Source of the DNA: Bacteroidales bacterium
GTDB lineage: Bacteria > Bacteroidota > Bacteroidia > Bacteroidales > UBA3663
Length of the DNA stretch: 13,455 bases
NCBI GenBank assembly: GCA_004557315.1
Contig: SFEH01000060.1
Coordinates: 1-13,455, forward strand
Direction: 5' to 3'
How positions within the stretch are numbered: position 1 is the first letter of the stretch; the number at the start of each line of letters is the position of its first letter. Of this stretch, positions 6,578-13,455 are shown piece by piece. The notes beneath the pieces were generated by a model. The model saw nothing but the letters and a program-made list of their open reading frames with translations, was not told the DNA's origin and did no database searches. The translations under genes were made by a program, and so were the position numbers.

Positions 6578-9028
6578 TCAGCGAATGTTGGCGATTGAGA
6601 TGATGTCGGCAAAGACACCTGCGGCTGTTACTGCTGCACCAGCGCCATATCCCTTGATTTCCATAGGCTGTTCCTTGTAGCGAGCTGTGCGCAGGAGGAT
6701 GACGTTGTTCGAGCCTTCGAGACGGTAGAACGGGTGGTCGGCACCGACTTCTCGGAGTTCGACCTTTGCCTTGCCATTGCAGAGCGAAGCCACGAAGCGG
6801 AAGCGATGACCCTTTGCAGCAGCCTTCTCGCGCATCTCCTCGAAATGGGCATCGAGCTCAGGGATGGTGGCCCAGAACTGCTCGGTCGTGCCCTCGAAGT
6901 AACTGTCGGGGATGAAGAGGTGCTTCTCGACATCTTCCTTGCTGATGCGATAGCCCGACTCGCGGCTGAGAATCACTATCTTGCGGATCACGTCGCTGCC
7001 GTTGAGGTCGAGGCGTGGGTCTGGCTCGGCATAGCCTGCTTCGCGAGCCATGAGTATCGCCTTACTCATAGGTATGTCCTTGCTGAGAGTGTTGAAGATG
7101 AAGTTGAGAGTGCCGCTCACCACAGCCTCGATCTCGAGGATCTCGTCGCCCGAGTTGATGAGGTTGTTGATGGTGTTGATGATAGGCAGGCCTGCACCTA
7201 CGTTGGTCTCGAAGAGATACTTCACGCCACGCTTGCGGGCAGTGCGCTTCAAGAGACGGTAGTTATCGTAGTCACCGCTGGCAGCCACCTTGTTGGCGCA
7301 AACCACGCTGACGTTGTGGTCGAGGAGAGAATGATAGATCTCTGCCACTTCGGCCGAAGCTGTGCAATCGACAAAGACGGCATTGAACACATTCTCCTGA
7401 ATGATCTTGTCGCGCAGGAATTCTGGCGAAGACTTCTCGGTCGATGCCTTAAGTAGTGACTCCCAGTTGTTGAGGTCGATGCCCTCGCGGTCGAAGATGC
7501 AGACGCGCGAATTGCTCATCCCGACGATGCGGATCTGAAGGTTCTTATGCTTGAGAAGGTAGTCCTGCTGGGTGCGGATCTGCTCGATGAGATTACGGCC
7601 CACAAGTCCTACTCCGCTGAGGAAGAGGTTGAGCACGTTATATTCTGAAAGGAAGAATGAGTCGTGGATGACGTTGAGAGCCTTGCGCAGCGAAGACTTG
7701 GTGGTGACAAACGAGATGTTGGTCTCGGATGCACCCTGGGCGCAAGCTATGACGTTGATACCGTTGAGACCGAGAGTGCGGAAGAGCTTGCCCGCGATGC
7801 CTGGGGTCTGCTTCATCTTCTCGCCCACGATAGCCACTGTGGCAAGGTCGTGTTCGGCTGTGATCGACGAGATTTCGCCCATCTCCATCTCCTTCTTGAA
7901 CTCTTTCGAGAGCACCTCGACAGCATGTTCGGCGTCGGCATTCTTGACACCGATGGTCGAAGAGTTCTCGGACGAAGCCTGTGACACGATGAACACCGAG
8001 ATGCCATTGTCGGCAAGAGTCGAGAAGATGCGTTTGTTGACACCGATTACGCCCACCATGCCCAAGCCCGATACGGTGACGAGCGAGGTGTCGTTGATCG
8101 ACGATATACCCTTGATGACCTGACGGTCGCCGTGAGTGGTGTCGGAACTGATCAACGTGCCAGGGGCAGTAGGGTTGAAGGTGTTCTTGATTACGATAGG
8201 TATATTCTTATGATATACAGGGAAGATTGTTGGAGGGTAGATGACCTTTGCACCGAAGTTGCAGAGCTCCATAGCCTCGACAAACGACAGCTGGTTGATG
8301 ACGTAGGCATTGTTGATGACACGAGGGTCGGCTGTCATGAAGCCATCGACATCGGTCCATATCTCAAGCATCTCTGCCTGAAGGGCTGCAGCTACGATGG
8401 CAGCAGTATAGTCTGAACCGCCGCGACCAAGGTTGGTGACTTCGCCAGTGACGCTGTCGGACGAGATGAAACCGCCCATCACGATGATTGGGCACTGGCT
8501 TTCGGCCTTGACCTTATCCCACATTGCCACGACATTTGGGTTGGTCTGTTCGAAGTTGCAGATGTTCTTGTCCCAGTCCTTGGTGGTCTTGACGATATCG
8601 CGGCTGTCGATCCATGTGGCACCCTTGATGACTGTGGCAATGATGCGGCTTGAGATACGTTCGCCATAGCTGACCACGGTACACAACGTGCGTGCCGAGA
8701 GCTCACGGATGAGAAAGATACCATTGTAGATATTCTTCAGCTCGTCGAGGATTCCCGCAATGAAAATTTTCATTGTGGTCAGTTCCTCACCGTCGAGCAA
8801 GCCTTCCACTACGTCATAGTGGCGCTGCTGGATGAACTGGAACTCCTCGATATATGACTCGTCGCCCGAAGCGGCCTTGTTGGCTGTTGAGATGAGACGA
8901 TCGGTGATGCCGCCAAGTGCAGATACGACTACAATGAGAGGTTGCTTACGTTCTTCTACAATTTGCTTGACATTCTTGATACTACGGATAGACCCAACTG
9001 ATGTGCCTCCGAACTTCAATACGTGCAT
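6578..9028 (-). CDS. thrA: Bifunctional aspartokinase / homoserine dehydrogenase
   Basis: The 816-residue protein carries out the first and third steps of the aspartate-to-threonine path: phosphorylation of aspartate, and reduction of aspartate semialdehyde to homoserine. The aspartokinase domain (about 1-300) opens with LKFGGTSVGS and contains GRGGSDYTAA (201-210) and WTDVDGFMTADPR. Two ACT-type regulatory repeats follow (about 315-455), with SQASSENSSTIGV; they suggest allosteric feedback, probably by threonine. The homoserine dehydrogenase domain (about 465-816) has the nucleotide loop SGVGLVG (471-477) and the signature AGYAEPDPRLDLNGSD (664-679). Length is normal. It is the first gene of the thr operon. 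The transcript leader is short and has an AAGGA-like site a few bases before the ATG. Confidence 0.97.
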   Translation of the reverse strand: MHVLKFGGTSVGSIRSIKNVKQIVEERKQPLIVVVSALGGITDRLISTANKAASGDESYIEEFQFIQQRHYDVVEGLLDGEELTTMKIFIAGILDELKNIYNGIFLIRELSARTLCTVVSYGERISSRIIATVIKGATWIDSRDIVKTTKDWDKNICNFEQTNPNVVAMWDKVKAESQCPIIVMGGFISSDSVTGEVTNLGRGGSDYTAAIVAAALQAEMLEIWTDVDGFMTADPRVINNAYVINQLSFVEAMELCNFGAKVIYPPTIFPVYHKNIPIVIKNTFNPTAPGTLISSDTTHGDRQVIKGISSINDTSLVTVSGLGMVGVIGVNKRIFSTLADNGISVFIVSQASSENSSTIGVKNADAEHAVEVLSKEFKKEMEMGEISSITAEHDLATVAIVGEKMKQTPGIAGKLFRTLGLNGINVIACAQGASETNISFVTTKSSLRKALNVIHDSFFLSEYNVLNLFLSGVGLVGRNLIEQIRTQQDYLLKHKNLQIRIVGMSNSRVCIFDREGIDLNNWESLLKASTEKSSPEFLRDKIIQENVFNAVFVDCTASAEVAEIYHSLLDHNVSVVCANKVAASGDYDNYRLLKRTARKRGVKYLFETNVGAGLPIINTINNLINSGDEILEIEAVVSGTLNFIFNTLSKDIPMSKAILMAREAGYAEPDPRLDLNGSDVIRKIVILSRESGYRISKEDVEKHLFIPDSYFEGTTEQFWATIPELDAHFEEMREKAAAKGHRFRFVASLCNGKAKVELREVGADHPFYRLEGSNNVILLRTARYKEQPMEIKGYGAGAAVTAAGVFADIISIANIR

Positions 9029-9075
9029 AATATTTCCTTTTTCAATGATAATAACCTAACACTATCTATGGTTTG

Positions 9076-9110
9076 CAAAGATAGGCAAATTTTCAAAAAG
9101 TAAGCACAAA
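9076..9110 (-). promoter_or_regulatory. Putative promoter of the thr operon
   Basis: On the minus strand TATCTTTG (9083-9076) matches the Bacteroidales -7 box TAnnTTTG. A TTTG at 9110-9107 could be the -33 element, although the 23-base spacer is rather long. Initiation near 9069 would leave a leader of about 40 bases, too short for a classical leader-peptide attenuator. Confidence 0.55.
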
Positions 9111-9140
9111 CTGCATAAATTTGCAAGCAATCTGTGCTTA
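9094..9140 (-). terminator. Possible terminator of the acyl operon, or operator of the thr promoter
   Basis: A perfect 8-bp inverted repeat, TAAGCACA at 9101-9108 and TGTGCTTA at 9133-9140, encloses 24 bases that contain a smaller TGCA/TGCA dyad. Read on the minus strand it is followed by CTTTTTG, as in a weak rho-independent terminator, 59 bases after the acyltransferase stop. The arm also overlaps the proposed -33 element, so an operator role is equally possible. The long loop lowers confidence. Confidence 0.35.
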
Positions 9141-9198
9141 TTTGATGAAAAATGTATAAAAATTATAGTTTGGTGTTGCAAATTAGCATTGCTATCCT

Positions 9199-10728
9199 TT
9201 ATTTTTGGTCAACCGGATTGGCGTAGATGCCGAGGAAGATGTCGTGAAGAGCATCGAGGTCGGTGACGCCATATATCTCGAGCAAAGCCATCCTGTCGAG
9301 AACCGCCATGTGCTCGATGAATGCCTGCTTCTCTTGTTCGGTATATCGGTCGCGATGGGTCGTCTGCCCATAGAGCATGTCGTGAGCGATGTAGTTGTTT
9401 GGCCACAGGCGGTAGTGGCTGTTGATGCGCTGGTCGATGAGCCTTGCCACCTGCTGGTGATATTCGTTGGCAGTGAGGCTGTCAAGGGCTGCCAGCTCTT
9501 CGCGCGTGATGGCCGGACAGATCTCGAAGTGGACTCTGCCCTTTGGTTGGGTGATGCCTGTGAGGATGCTGGTGACATCTTCGCCAGGCCGCTTGATGTA
9601 TTTCTGCTGGCGGCTGATATAGAGCTCGAACGTCTTGAGATAATCGCACGACTCCCATTCGTAAGACACGCTGACAGGAACGATGTTGAGCGAGGCGAGC
9701 GACTGTATCTTGTCGTCGGTGTAGCTCATGCCGAACATCTTGATTATGCCCTGATCGGTCTTGTCGCGTCCGTCCTTGGTGCGGCCATTGCGCTGCGCTA
9801 TCCACACCGAGGAATGTTTTTCGGTGATGACATGGCGAATGTATTCCGACAGATGCATCGAGCAGCGATAGAACTCCTTGGGCGTGCCGCCACGCTCCAC
9901 GCGGAACATCTTGTTCGATTTGCCTATGTCGATGATGAGAGGGGTGCTCATCAGATTGGCACCGAATGTTATCTCGGTGGTCTGGAAGCCGTGAGTATGC
10001 AGCTTATACTGAAGCAGGCTTGAGTCGAGCACTATGTCGCGATGGTTGGATACATAGAGGTATGGCACATCTTTCTGCAACTTATCCATGCCTTCGACCG
10101 TGAACTCGGTGATGCTTCGCTTTATGACTTGCTCGTTGAACTGTGCCATGACCTTCGACTGGAACTCCTCGGTGGTCTTCAGTCCTGCAACCATGGCACG
10201 CAGCTGCTTGATGTCCTGATCGGGAAAGACGTATGAAGCAACGATCGGGAAACCATCGCTCTCAGCTATGCGTTGCATTGCCGCTGGCACTTCGTCGGAA
10301 TAGTAAGGACGGATATCGTCGAACTTGTTGTTCTGTTCCATTGTGTTTAGGGCGTTATTGTTGATTATTACCAATGACATTTTCGAATAGCATAAGCCAT
10401 CGTTCTCGACACTAGCCTTTATGTGAGTCAGGCTGCCGCTGGTCTTTGTCTTTTCGATGGTGACATCGAGCTGGGAAACTGCAGAAGGCGATATGGCCGA
10501 CAGAAACTTGAGGTTTGCTATCTTGACGATCTCGGCCTCGCACTTCGCCCAATGCTGATATAGCTCCAGGACCATCTGTGTGATGCAGGCTCCTGGCAAT
10601 ATGGGCATTCCAGGGAAATGAGCCCTGAAGATGATGCTGCAAGGGTTGAGACAGATGCGGAATGAAGCTGATGAGTCATTGCTCTCTGACGCTGATGTGA
10701 TGGAATATAGATCTTTTAATAATGACAT
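9199..10728 (-). CDS. Fusion of a FabZ-like hotdog domain and a PlsC-type acyltransferase
   Basis: The 509-residue protein joins two enzyme types. Residues 1-125 form a hotdog domain of the hydroxyacyl-ACP dehydratase kind with HFPGMPILPGACITQ (37-51). His37 is present, but the position of the FabZ catalytic glutamate is Gln51. A linker region leads to a lysophospholipid/1-acylglycerol-3-phosphate acyltransferase domain (about 200-430) with YVSNHRDIVLD (225-235), FRVERGG (275-281) and the QRNGRTKDGRDKT phosphate-binding region (312-324). The first motif has two aspartates at +2 and +6 of His229, not the textbook HX4D. It is probably cytoplasmic and membrane-associated, acting on acyl-ACP or acyl chains. 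It is third in an operon with an ApeI-like hotdog and an LpxL-like acyltransferase. The substrate is unknown. Confidence 0.85.
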   Translation of the reverse strand: MSLLKDLYSITSASESNDSSASFRICLNPCSIIFRAHFPGMPILPGACITQMVLELYQHWAKCEAEIVKIANLKFLSAISPSAVSQLDVTIEKTKTSGSLTHIKASVENDGLCYSKMSLVIINNNALNTMEQNNKFDDIRPYYSDEVPAAMQRIAESDGFPIVASYVFPDQDIKQLRAMVAGLKTTEEFQSKVMAQFNEQVIKRSITEFTVEGMDKLQKDVPYLYVSNHRDIVLDSSLLQYKLHTHGFQTTEITFGANLMSTPLIIDIGKSNKMFRVERGGTPKEFYRCSMHLSEYIRHVITEKHSSVWIAQRNGRTKDGRDKTDQGIIKMFGMSYTDDKIQSLASLNIVPVSVSYEWESCDYLKTFELYISRQQKYIKRPGEDVTSILTGITQPKGRVHFEICPAITREELAALDSLTANEYHQQVARLIDQRINSHYRLWPNNYIAHDMLYGQTTHRDRYTEQEKQAFIEHMAVLDRMALLEIYGVTDLDALHDIFLGIYANPVDQK

Positions 10729-10735
10729 GTCATTT

Positions 10736-10872
10736 GAGGTTTTGAGGTTTTGAGGTTATGGGGTTATGGGGTTTTGAGGTTCCTTACGTTTTTAGGTTTC
10801 TGAGGTTTTTGTCAGCGCGGAGCTACCTTATAACCTTACAACCTCAAAACCTCATAACCTTACAACCTCATT
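10736..10872. repeat. Intergenic inverted repeat built of tandem 8-mers
   Basis: Left arm 10736-10783 has six tandem octamers of the type GRGGTTNN (for example GAGGTTTT, GAGGTTAT, GGGGTTAT). Right arm 10825-10872 has six octamers of the type ACCTYANN (for example ACCTTACA, ACCTCAAA), which are their reverse complement in core sequence. The 41-base spacer contains two more degenerate units and a CAGCGCGGAGCT core. The last right-arm octamer includes the TGA stop of the ApeI-like gene, and the left arm ends 8 bases before the start of the fusion gene. The element therefore occupies the whole gap and would form a long imperfect hairpin in the mRNA. Function is unknown. Confidence 0.88.
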
Positions 10873-11302
10873 CGCTTAACGCTATTTTCATTTCACCTTC
10901 GGCGATTATTGTTCCATCGCTCAGCCGTATCTCGCCACAAGCCAAGGTCAAGCCGAACGACTCGTTGACCACCTCGATGCGCGTCTCGATGGTTTGTCCT
11001 ACCTGTGGCAACTGGTGTATCTCCAGATTTCGGATGGCACCTATGAAGCCTATGCTGACATCCTTGTGCAGGATGTATTTGTTGATGTAGCCGATGCGGG
11101 CGGCACACGTCTGTGCAATGTTCTCGACAAGGCCGCTGGCGACGAGATGTCCATCGTGACAGAAGACATTGTTGGCAGTGATGAGCAACCGCGTCTGGGT
11201 GAAGACATCGTCATAGTGGAGCATCTGGCTCACCATGATGAATGGCTCTTGCTGGGGCAAGATGGTCTGTATGGGTATGTCCAGGAAGTCTTGATCGGTC
11301 AT
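10868..11302 (-). CDS. ApeI-like hotdog 3-hydroxyacyl-ACP dehydratase
   Basis: The 144-residue protein resembles the small hotdog dehydratases found in aryl polyene and related acyl clusters. The segment LPQQEPFIMVSQML (15-28) matches the family's N-terminal block, and GHLVASGLVENIAQTCAA (51-68) carries the conserved glutamate (E60) on the central helix. The rest is a beta-rich hotdog ending with a GEIRLSDGTIIAEGEMKI strand pair. It would dehydrate a 3-hydroxyacyl chain carried on ACP. Its ATG overlaps the TGA of the upstream acyltransferase as ATGA, so translation is likely coupled. The stop lies inside the first octamer of the downstream repeat hairpin. The exact substrate cannot be stated. 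Confidence 0.82.
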   Translation of the reverse strand: MTDQDFLDIPIQTILPQQEPFIMVSQMLHYDDVFTQTRLLITANNVFCHDGHLVASGLVENIAQTCAARIGYINKYILHKDVSIGFIGAIRNLEIHQLPQVGQTIETRIEVVNESFGLTLACGEIRLSDGTIIAEGEMKIALSE

Positions 11303-12213
11303 TTCCAGAAATCAAAATAGTTGAACCATTGAGTCGGATACTGTCGCACCGTAGCTTCGAGCACTCTCGCAAACTCGTCGGCAAGAGCTTGCTGGCGTGC
11401 TGTCTTCTTGCTGACCTGTGAGGCATCGAGACGCTTGAATCCGTCGCGAAGGTCGTTGACGATGATGTGATAGGTATTCCAGTTTTTCTTCATGACAAAA
11501 ACTGCAAGGATGGGGCAATCGCGAGTGACGGCAAGCGAGAAAGGCCCGAGTGGGAACTTGGCATCTGCTCCGAAGAACTTGCAGGTCAGGATTTTGTGCG
11601 AACCAAAGATGCGGTCGCTCGGCATGCTGGCGATGTTGCCATCGGCGAGCACGTTGTTGAGCGTGAAGATGTGTGACATGTCGGGCATGACAGGCACCAT
11701 TTCGATGTTGTTTGGCGCAAAAAACTTCGTGCGGTTCTGCATCACCGTCTCTGTCTCACCCATGAACACGAGAGCGTAGAGACGTTTGTTGCCTGTATTC
11801 AGCGAATAGCCTGCCAGTTCGTAGTTGCCTATGTGCGAGCTCGTCTGGATGAATCCACCTGGCTGAGACTCCAGGCTTTTCCAGATCTCGTTGCTTTTGT
11901 CCATCTCGAATTGGAATTTCCTTCCCCCATAGACGGCGAAGCGGTCGATGATGATCTGGCCGAAGCGGAAATGGTTGACATAGACATGCCAGAAAGCTTT
12001 CCACCAAGGTTCGCGGAACCGCTGGGTGAAGAAGCGGTATTGAGCGATGTAGCCCTGATGGGAGAAAAGCATATAGAATGGACAGACAAGTGCCACGAAG
12101 CAATAGATGATGCGTGGATCGGTGTGCCCGAGGATGGAGACGAGCGACCGCTGCATCCATGGCATCCCGCCTGTGGTTCCTTTCCAGTCCTGATGTTCGA
12201 GTTGTTCTGTCAT
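11299..12213 (-). CDS. LpxL/HtrB-like lysophospholipid acyltransferase family protein
   Basis: The protein has 304 residues from the ATG at 12211-12213. A TTG at 12232-12234 is open in frame but coincides with a promoter -7 box, so it is unlikely to be translated. The N-terminus contains WKGTTGGMPWMQR, then one membrane segment (about 34-50), as in cluster-associated acyltransferases. The catalytic HX4E motif is SSHIGNYE (His127, Glu132), and the C-terminus ends WFNYFDFW, a pattern shared with lipid A lauroyl/myristoyl acyltransferases. It probably transfers an acyl or polyene chain at the inner membrane. It is the first gene of a three-gene operon, with a 4-base ATGA overlap to the ApeI-like gene. 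A role in true lipid A late acylation cannot be excluded. Confidence 0.87.
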   Translation of the reverse strand: MTEQLEHQDWKGTTGGMPWMQRSLVSILGHTDPRIIYCFVALVCPFYMLFSHQGYIAQYRFFTQRFREPWWKAFWHVYVNHFRFGQIIIDRFAVYGGRKFQFEMDKSNEIWKSLESQPGGFIQTSSHIGNYELAGYSLNTGNKRLYALVFMGETETVMQNRTKFFAPNNIEMVPVMPDMSHIFTLNNVLADGNIASMPSDRIFGSHKILTCKFFGADAKFPLGPFSLAVTRDCPILAVFVMKKNWNTYHIIVNDLRDGFKRLDASQVSKKTARQQALADEFARVLEATVRQYPTQWFNYFDFWK

Positions 12214-12231
12214 TACTTCGATTTTAAGGGA

Positions 12232-12239
12232 CAAATATA
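12232..12239 (-). promoter_or_regulatory. Putative -7 box of the acyl operon
   Basis: On the minus strand TATATTTG (12239-12232) is a perfect TAnnTTTG box. The -33 region is poorly matched. Initiation near 12225 would give a leader of only about 12 bases before the ATG at 12213, and it rules against the upstream TTG as start. Confidence 0.5.
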
Positions 12240-12309
12240 ATGTATATTTTTATAAGAACGCTATTTTTACATAAAAAAATCTAAAAAACGACTTATATTG
12301 GCAGGAAAG

Positions 12310-12340
12310 TTGTAGTTTTGATAAAAAAACATTATCTTCG
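12310..12340 (+). promoter_or_regulatory. Putative promoter of the NigD-like lipoprotein gene
   Basis: TTG at 12310-12312 and TATCTTCG at 12333-12340 are separated by 20 bases, close to the Bacteroidales -33/-7 arrangement with one mismatch in the -7 box. Initiation would be near 12347, about 34 bases before the ATG. Confidence 0.55.
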
Positions 12341-12380
12341 CGCCTCGGTAAAGAAAAATACAACTAAAAATCTATAAGTA

Positions 12381-13157
12381 ATGTTCAAGAAAATTTATTT
12401 AGCAGTTTTTGCCATTACCATGGCTATGTTTGCGTCTTGTAACTCTGATGGTGAGCCTGGAGGCTATATGCAGGGTGTCTTCACTGTCCAGAATTCTATC
12501 GGATCTCCTGTTTTGTGGATGGATGGCGGTCCTGTAGTCTATCCTTCTGCAACAGCAGCACAGCAGCTGATGGCAAACAAGAACTTCGCTTCAGCTGAAC
12601 GTGTTCTTCTCGTGGTGACTTACAAGGACGTTGATGTGACTGGCGACTCTTCTACTTCATTGGTAGTGAAGAATGCTGAGGTTGCTCAGGGTTCGGTGGT
12701 TCCTACTTCTGTGATCCGCACTCCAGAGATGGCCGAGGTTGACATGAAATTCAAAAACTATCTTGCTGACGATAGTATCAGCACATTCTATGACATCAGC
12801 CGAGAGAATGGCATCTGGTTCTACAAGGGCTATATGACAGCTCAGTTCTCTTCTTCTTATTATATCGAAGGTTCGACAGGTATTCTTCCAACAGTACTTG
12901 CTACTTATACAGTTGATGAGAATGACCCTAAAGAGGTTTCGGTCACTCTCTATCTTAACAAGCACAAGAAGAGCGGCGCAACAGAAGGCAACCAGTATGC
13001 TTCGTTCGTTTCAAGCTTCAGCCTTACAGACATGTATCAGCACGTTATGCGCAACTCGTTGTCGGAGGTCAACATCACCATCAACTACGAGACTAAGCAG
13101 GGCAAGCAGCAGCTCAAGAAGACTGTGAAGCGCGAAGACTTCACAAAGCCTTTCTAA
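12381..13157 (+). CDS. NigD-like lipoprotein
   Basis: The 258-residue protein starts with a lipoprotein signal peptide, MFKKIYLAVFAITMAMFASC, with the lipobox cysteine at residue 20 followed by NSDGEPGG. The mature part is beta-rich. It begins with a short barrel-like segment (GVFTVQNSIGSPVLWMDGG) and ends with an Ig-like half that includes IWFYKGYMTAQF, VTLYLNKHKK and FVSSFSLTD. This order resembles the two-domain NigD-like family, common in Bacteroides and Prevotella and of unknown biochemical role. It should be anchored in the outer membrane or periplasm. It is monocistronic, divergent from the acyl operon, with its own promoter and terminator. The lipoprotein call is firm; the NigD assignment is by pattern and moderate. 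Confidence 0.75.
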   Translation: MFKKIYLAVFAITMAMFASCNSDGEPGGYMQGVFTVQNSIGSPVLWMDGGPVVYPSATAAQQLMANKNFASAERVLLVVTYKDVDVTGDSSTSLVVKNAEVAQGSVVPTSVIRTPEMAEVDMKFKNYLADDSISTFYDISRENGIWFYKGYMTAQFSSSYYIEGSTGILPTVLATYTVDENDPKEVSVTLYLNKHKKSGATEGNQYASFVSSFSLTDMYQHVMRNSLSEVNITINYETKQGKQQLKKTVKREDFTKPF

Positions 13158-13193
13158 ACAAGATTGCTCATAAACATATTATTCATAAAAACA

Positions 13194-13230
13194 AAAAGAG
13201 CCTGGGATTTCTTCTCAGGCTCTTTTCTTT
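13194..13230 (+). terminator. Intrinsic terminator of the lipoprotein gene and probable intron target hairpin
   Basis: AAAAGAGCCTG at 13194-13204 pairs exactly with CAGGCTCTTTT at 13216-13226, with one further G-U pair and a 9-base loop, followed by CTTT. It lies 36 bases after the TAA of the lipoprotein gene. The A-rich left arm would let it work in both directions. Confidence 0.9.
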
Positions 13231-13231
13231 G

Positions 13232-13455
13232 GTACGCTCGGCATGAGCATTGTCTAACGGGTGCAAGTCCCGAGTGAGCCCTAATAGCGGGAATCACATA
13301 GCCCAAGGCAAGGGTGTCCATCGTGAGGTGGAATCTGAAGGAAGCCGGCGGCAAACATCTGGCCTAACGAACAGAAACTTCATACAAGGCATATGACCGT
13401 GGGTAAGGCTGCCAAACAAGCCAAAGCCCGATAGCTATTCGGAACGGTCGGTGTA
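13232..13455 (+). mobile_element. Group II intron, 5' part of domain I (class C-like), runs off the window
   Basis: The sequence from 13232 matches the ordered landmarks of bacterial group II intron domain I. These are a GCTC/GAGC hairpin with a GGCAT loop (13236-13248), a CGGG/CCCG hairpin (13258-13272), GCAAGGGTGTCC (13308-13319), GGAATCTGAAGGAAGC (13330-13345), GGCGGCAAA, and GGCCTAACGAACAGAAAC through ACAAGGC (13361-13390). The layout is parallel to what I recall of the Oceanobacillus class IIC intron. The 5' end is placed at GTACG (13232-13236) by that alignment; the textbook start is GTGYG. The reverse transcriptase/maturase gene and domains II-VI would lie beyond the window. No credible protein is encoded in this piece. 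Its position 5 bases after a terminator stem is typical of class C introns. Confidence 0.88.

Noticed and set aside
9205..10023. 272-codon open frame on the plus strand inside the hotdog::PlsC gene
   Set aside because: Antisense shadow caused by codon bias of the real gene; low-complexity acidic translation.
10736..10872. CRISPR array
   Set aside because: Units are 8 bases with no spacers of uniform length and the two arrays are inverted; not CRISPR-like.
12214..12234. TTG start adding seven residues to the LpxL-like protein
   Set aside because: The TTG is part of a perfect TAnnTTTG promoter box; the ATG at 12211-12213 is the better start.
13154..13354. 66-codon minus-strand frame near the window end
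   Set aside because: Runs through the terminator and intron RNA domain I, so it is not a plausible gene.

Overview
The window looks like chromosomal DNA from a Bacteroidales bacterium, most likely Prevotellaceae or a near relative. The evidence is a set of TAnnTTTG-type -7 promoter boxes, a secreted CotH protein ending in a Prevotella-style C-terminal tail, a NigD-like lipoprotein, an aspartokinase/homoserine dehydrogenase fusion next to an ApgM-like protein and threonine synthase, and few clear Shine-Dalgarno sites. The genus is inferred, not proven.

Layout. (1) 1-315: the 3' end of an M15-type peptidase gene and a strong intrinsic terminator. (2) 316-670: AT-rich non-coding DNA with a likely promoter. 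(3) 671-3040, plus strand: a large exported CotH-family protein with a lamin-tail domain and a sorting-type tail. (4) 3041-9028, minus strand: a threonine operon in the order thrA, ApgM-like (putative homoserine kinase), thrC, and a hemolysin III/PAQR membrane protein translationally coupled to thrC. (5) 9199-12213, minus strand: a three-gene lipid or aryl-polyene-like acyl operon, consisting of an LpxL-type acyltransferase, an ApeI-like hotdog dehydratase and a hotdog::PlsC fusion. (6) 12381-13157, plus strand: a NigD-like lipoprotein gene with its own promoter and terminator. (7) 13232-13455: the 5' part of a group II intron, class-C-like, inserted directly behind that terminator and running off the window.

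Working together. ThrA makes homoserine from aspartate (its kinase and dehydrogenase steps flank a separate semialdehyde dehydrogenase not in the window). The ApgM-like protein probably phosphorylates homoserine, and ThrC makes threonine. The acyl operon probably modifies and transfers acyl or polyene chains at the envelope, but no ketosynthase or carrier protein is present here.

The least explained structures are two intergenic hairpins whose arms are themselves short tandem repeats: 9-mers at 5024-5168 and 8-mers at 10736-10872. Each fills a gap inside a minus-strand operon, between an upstream stop codon and a downstream start codon. Together with the terminator-targeted intron, these are the parts most worth follow-up.
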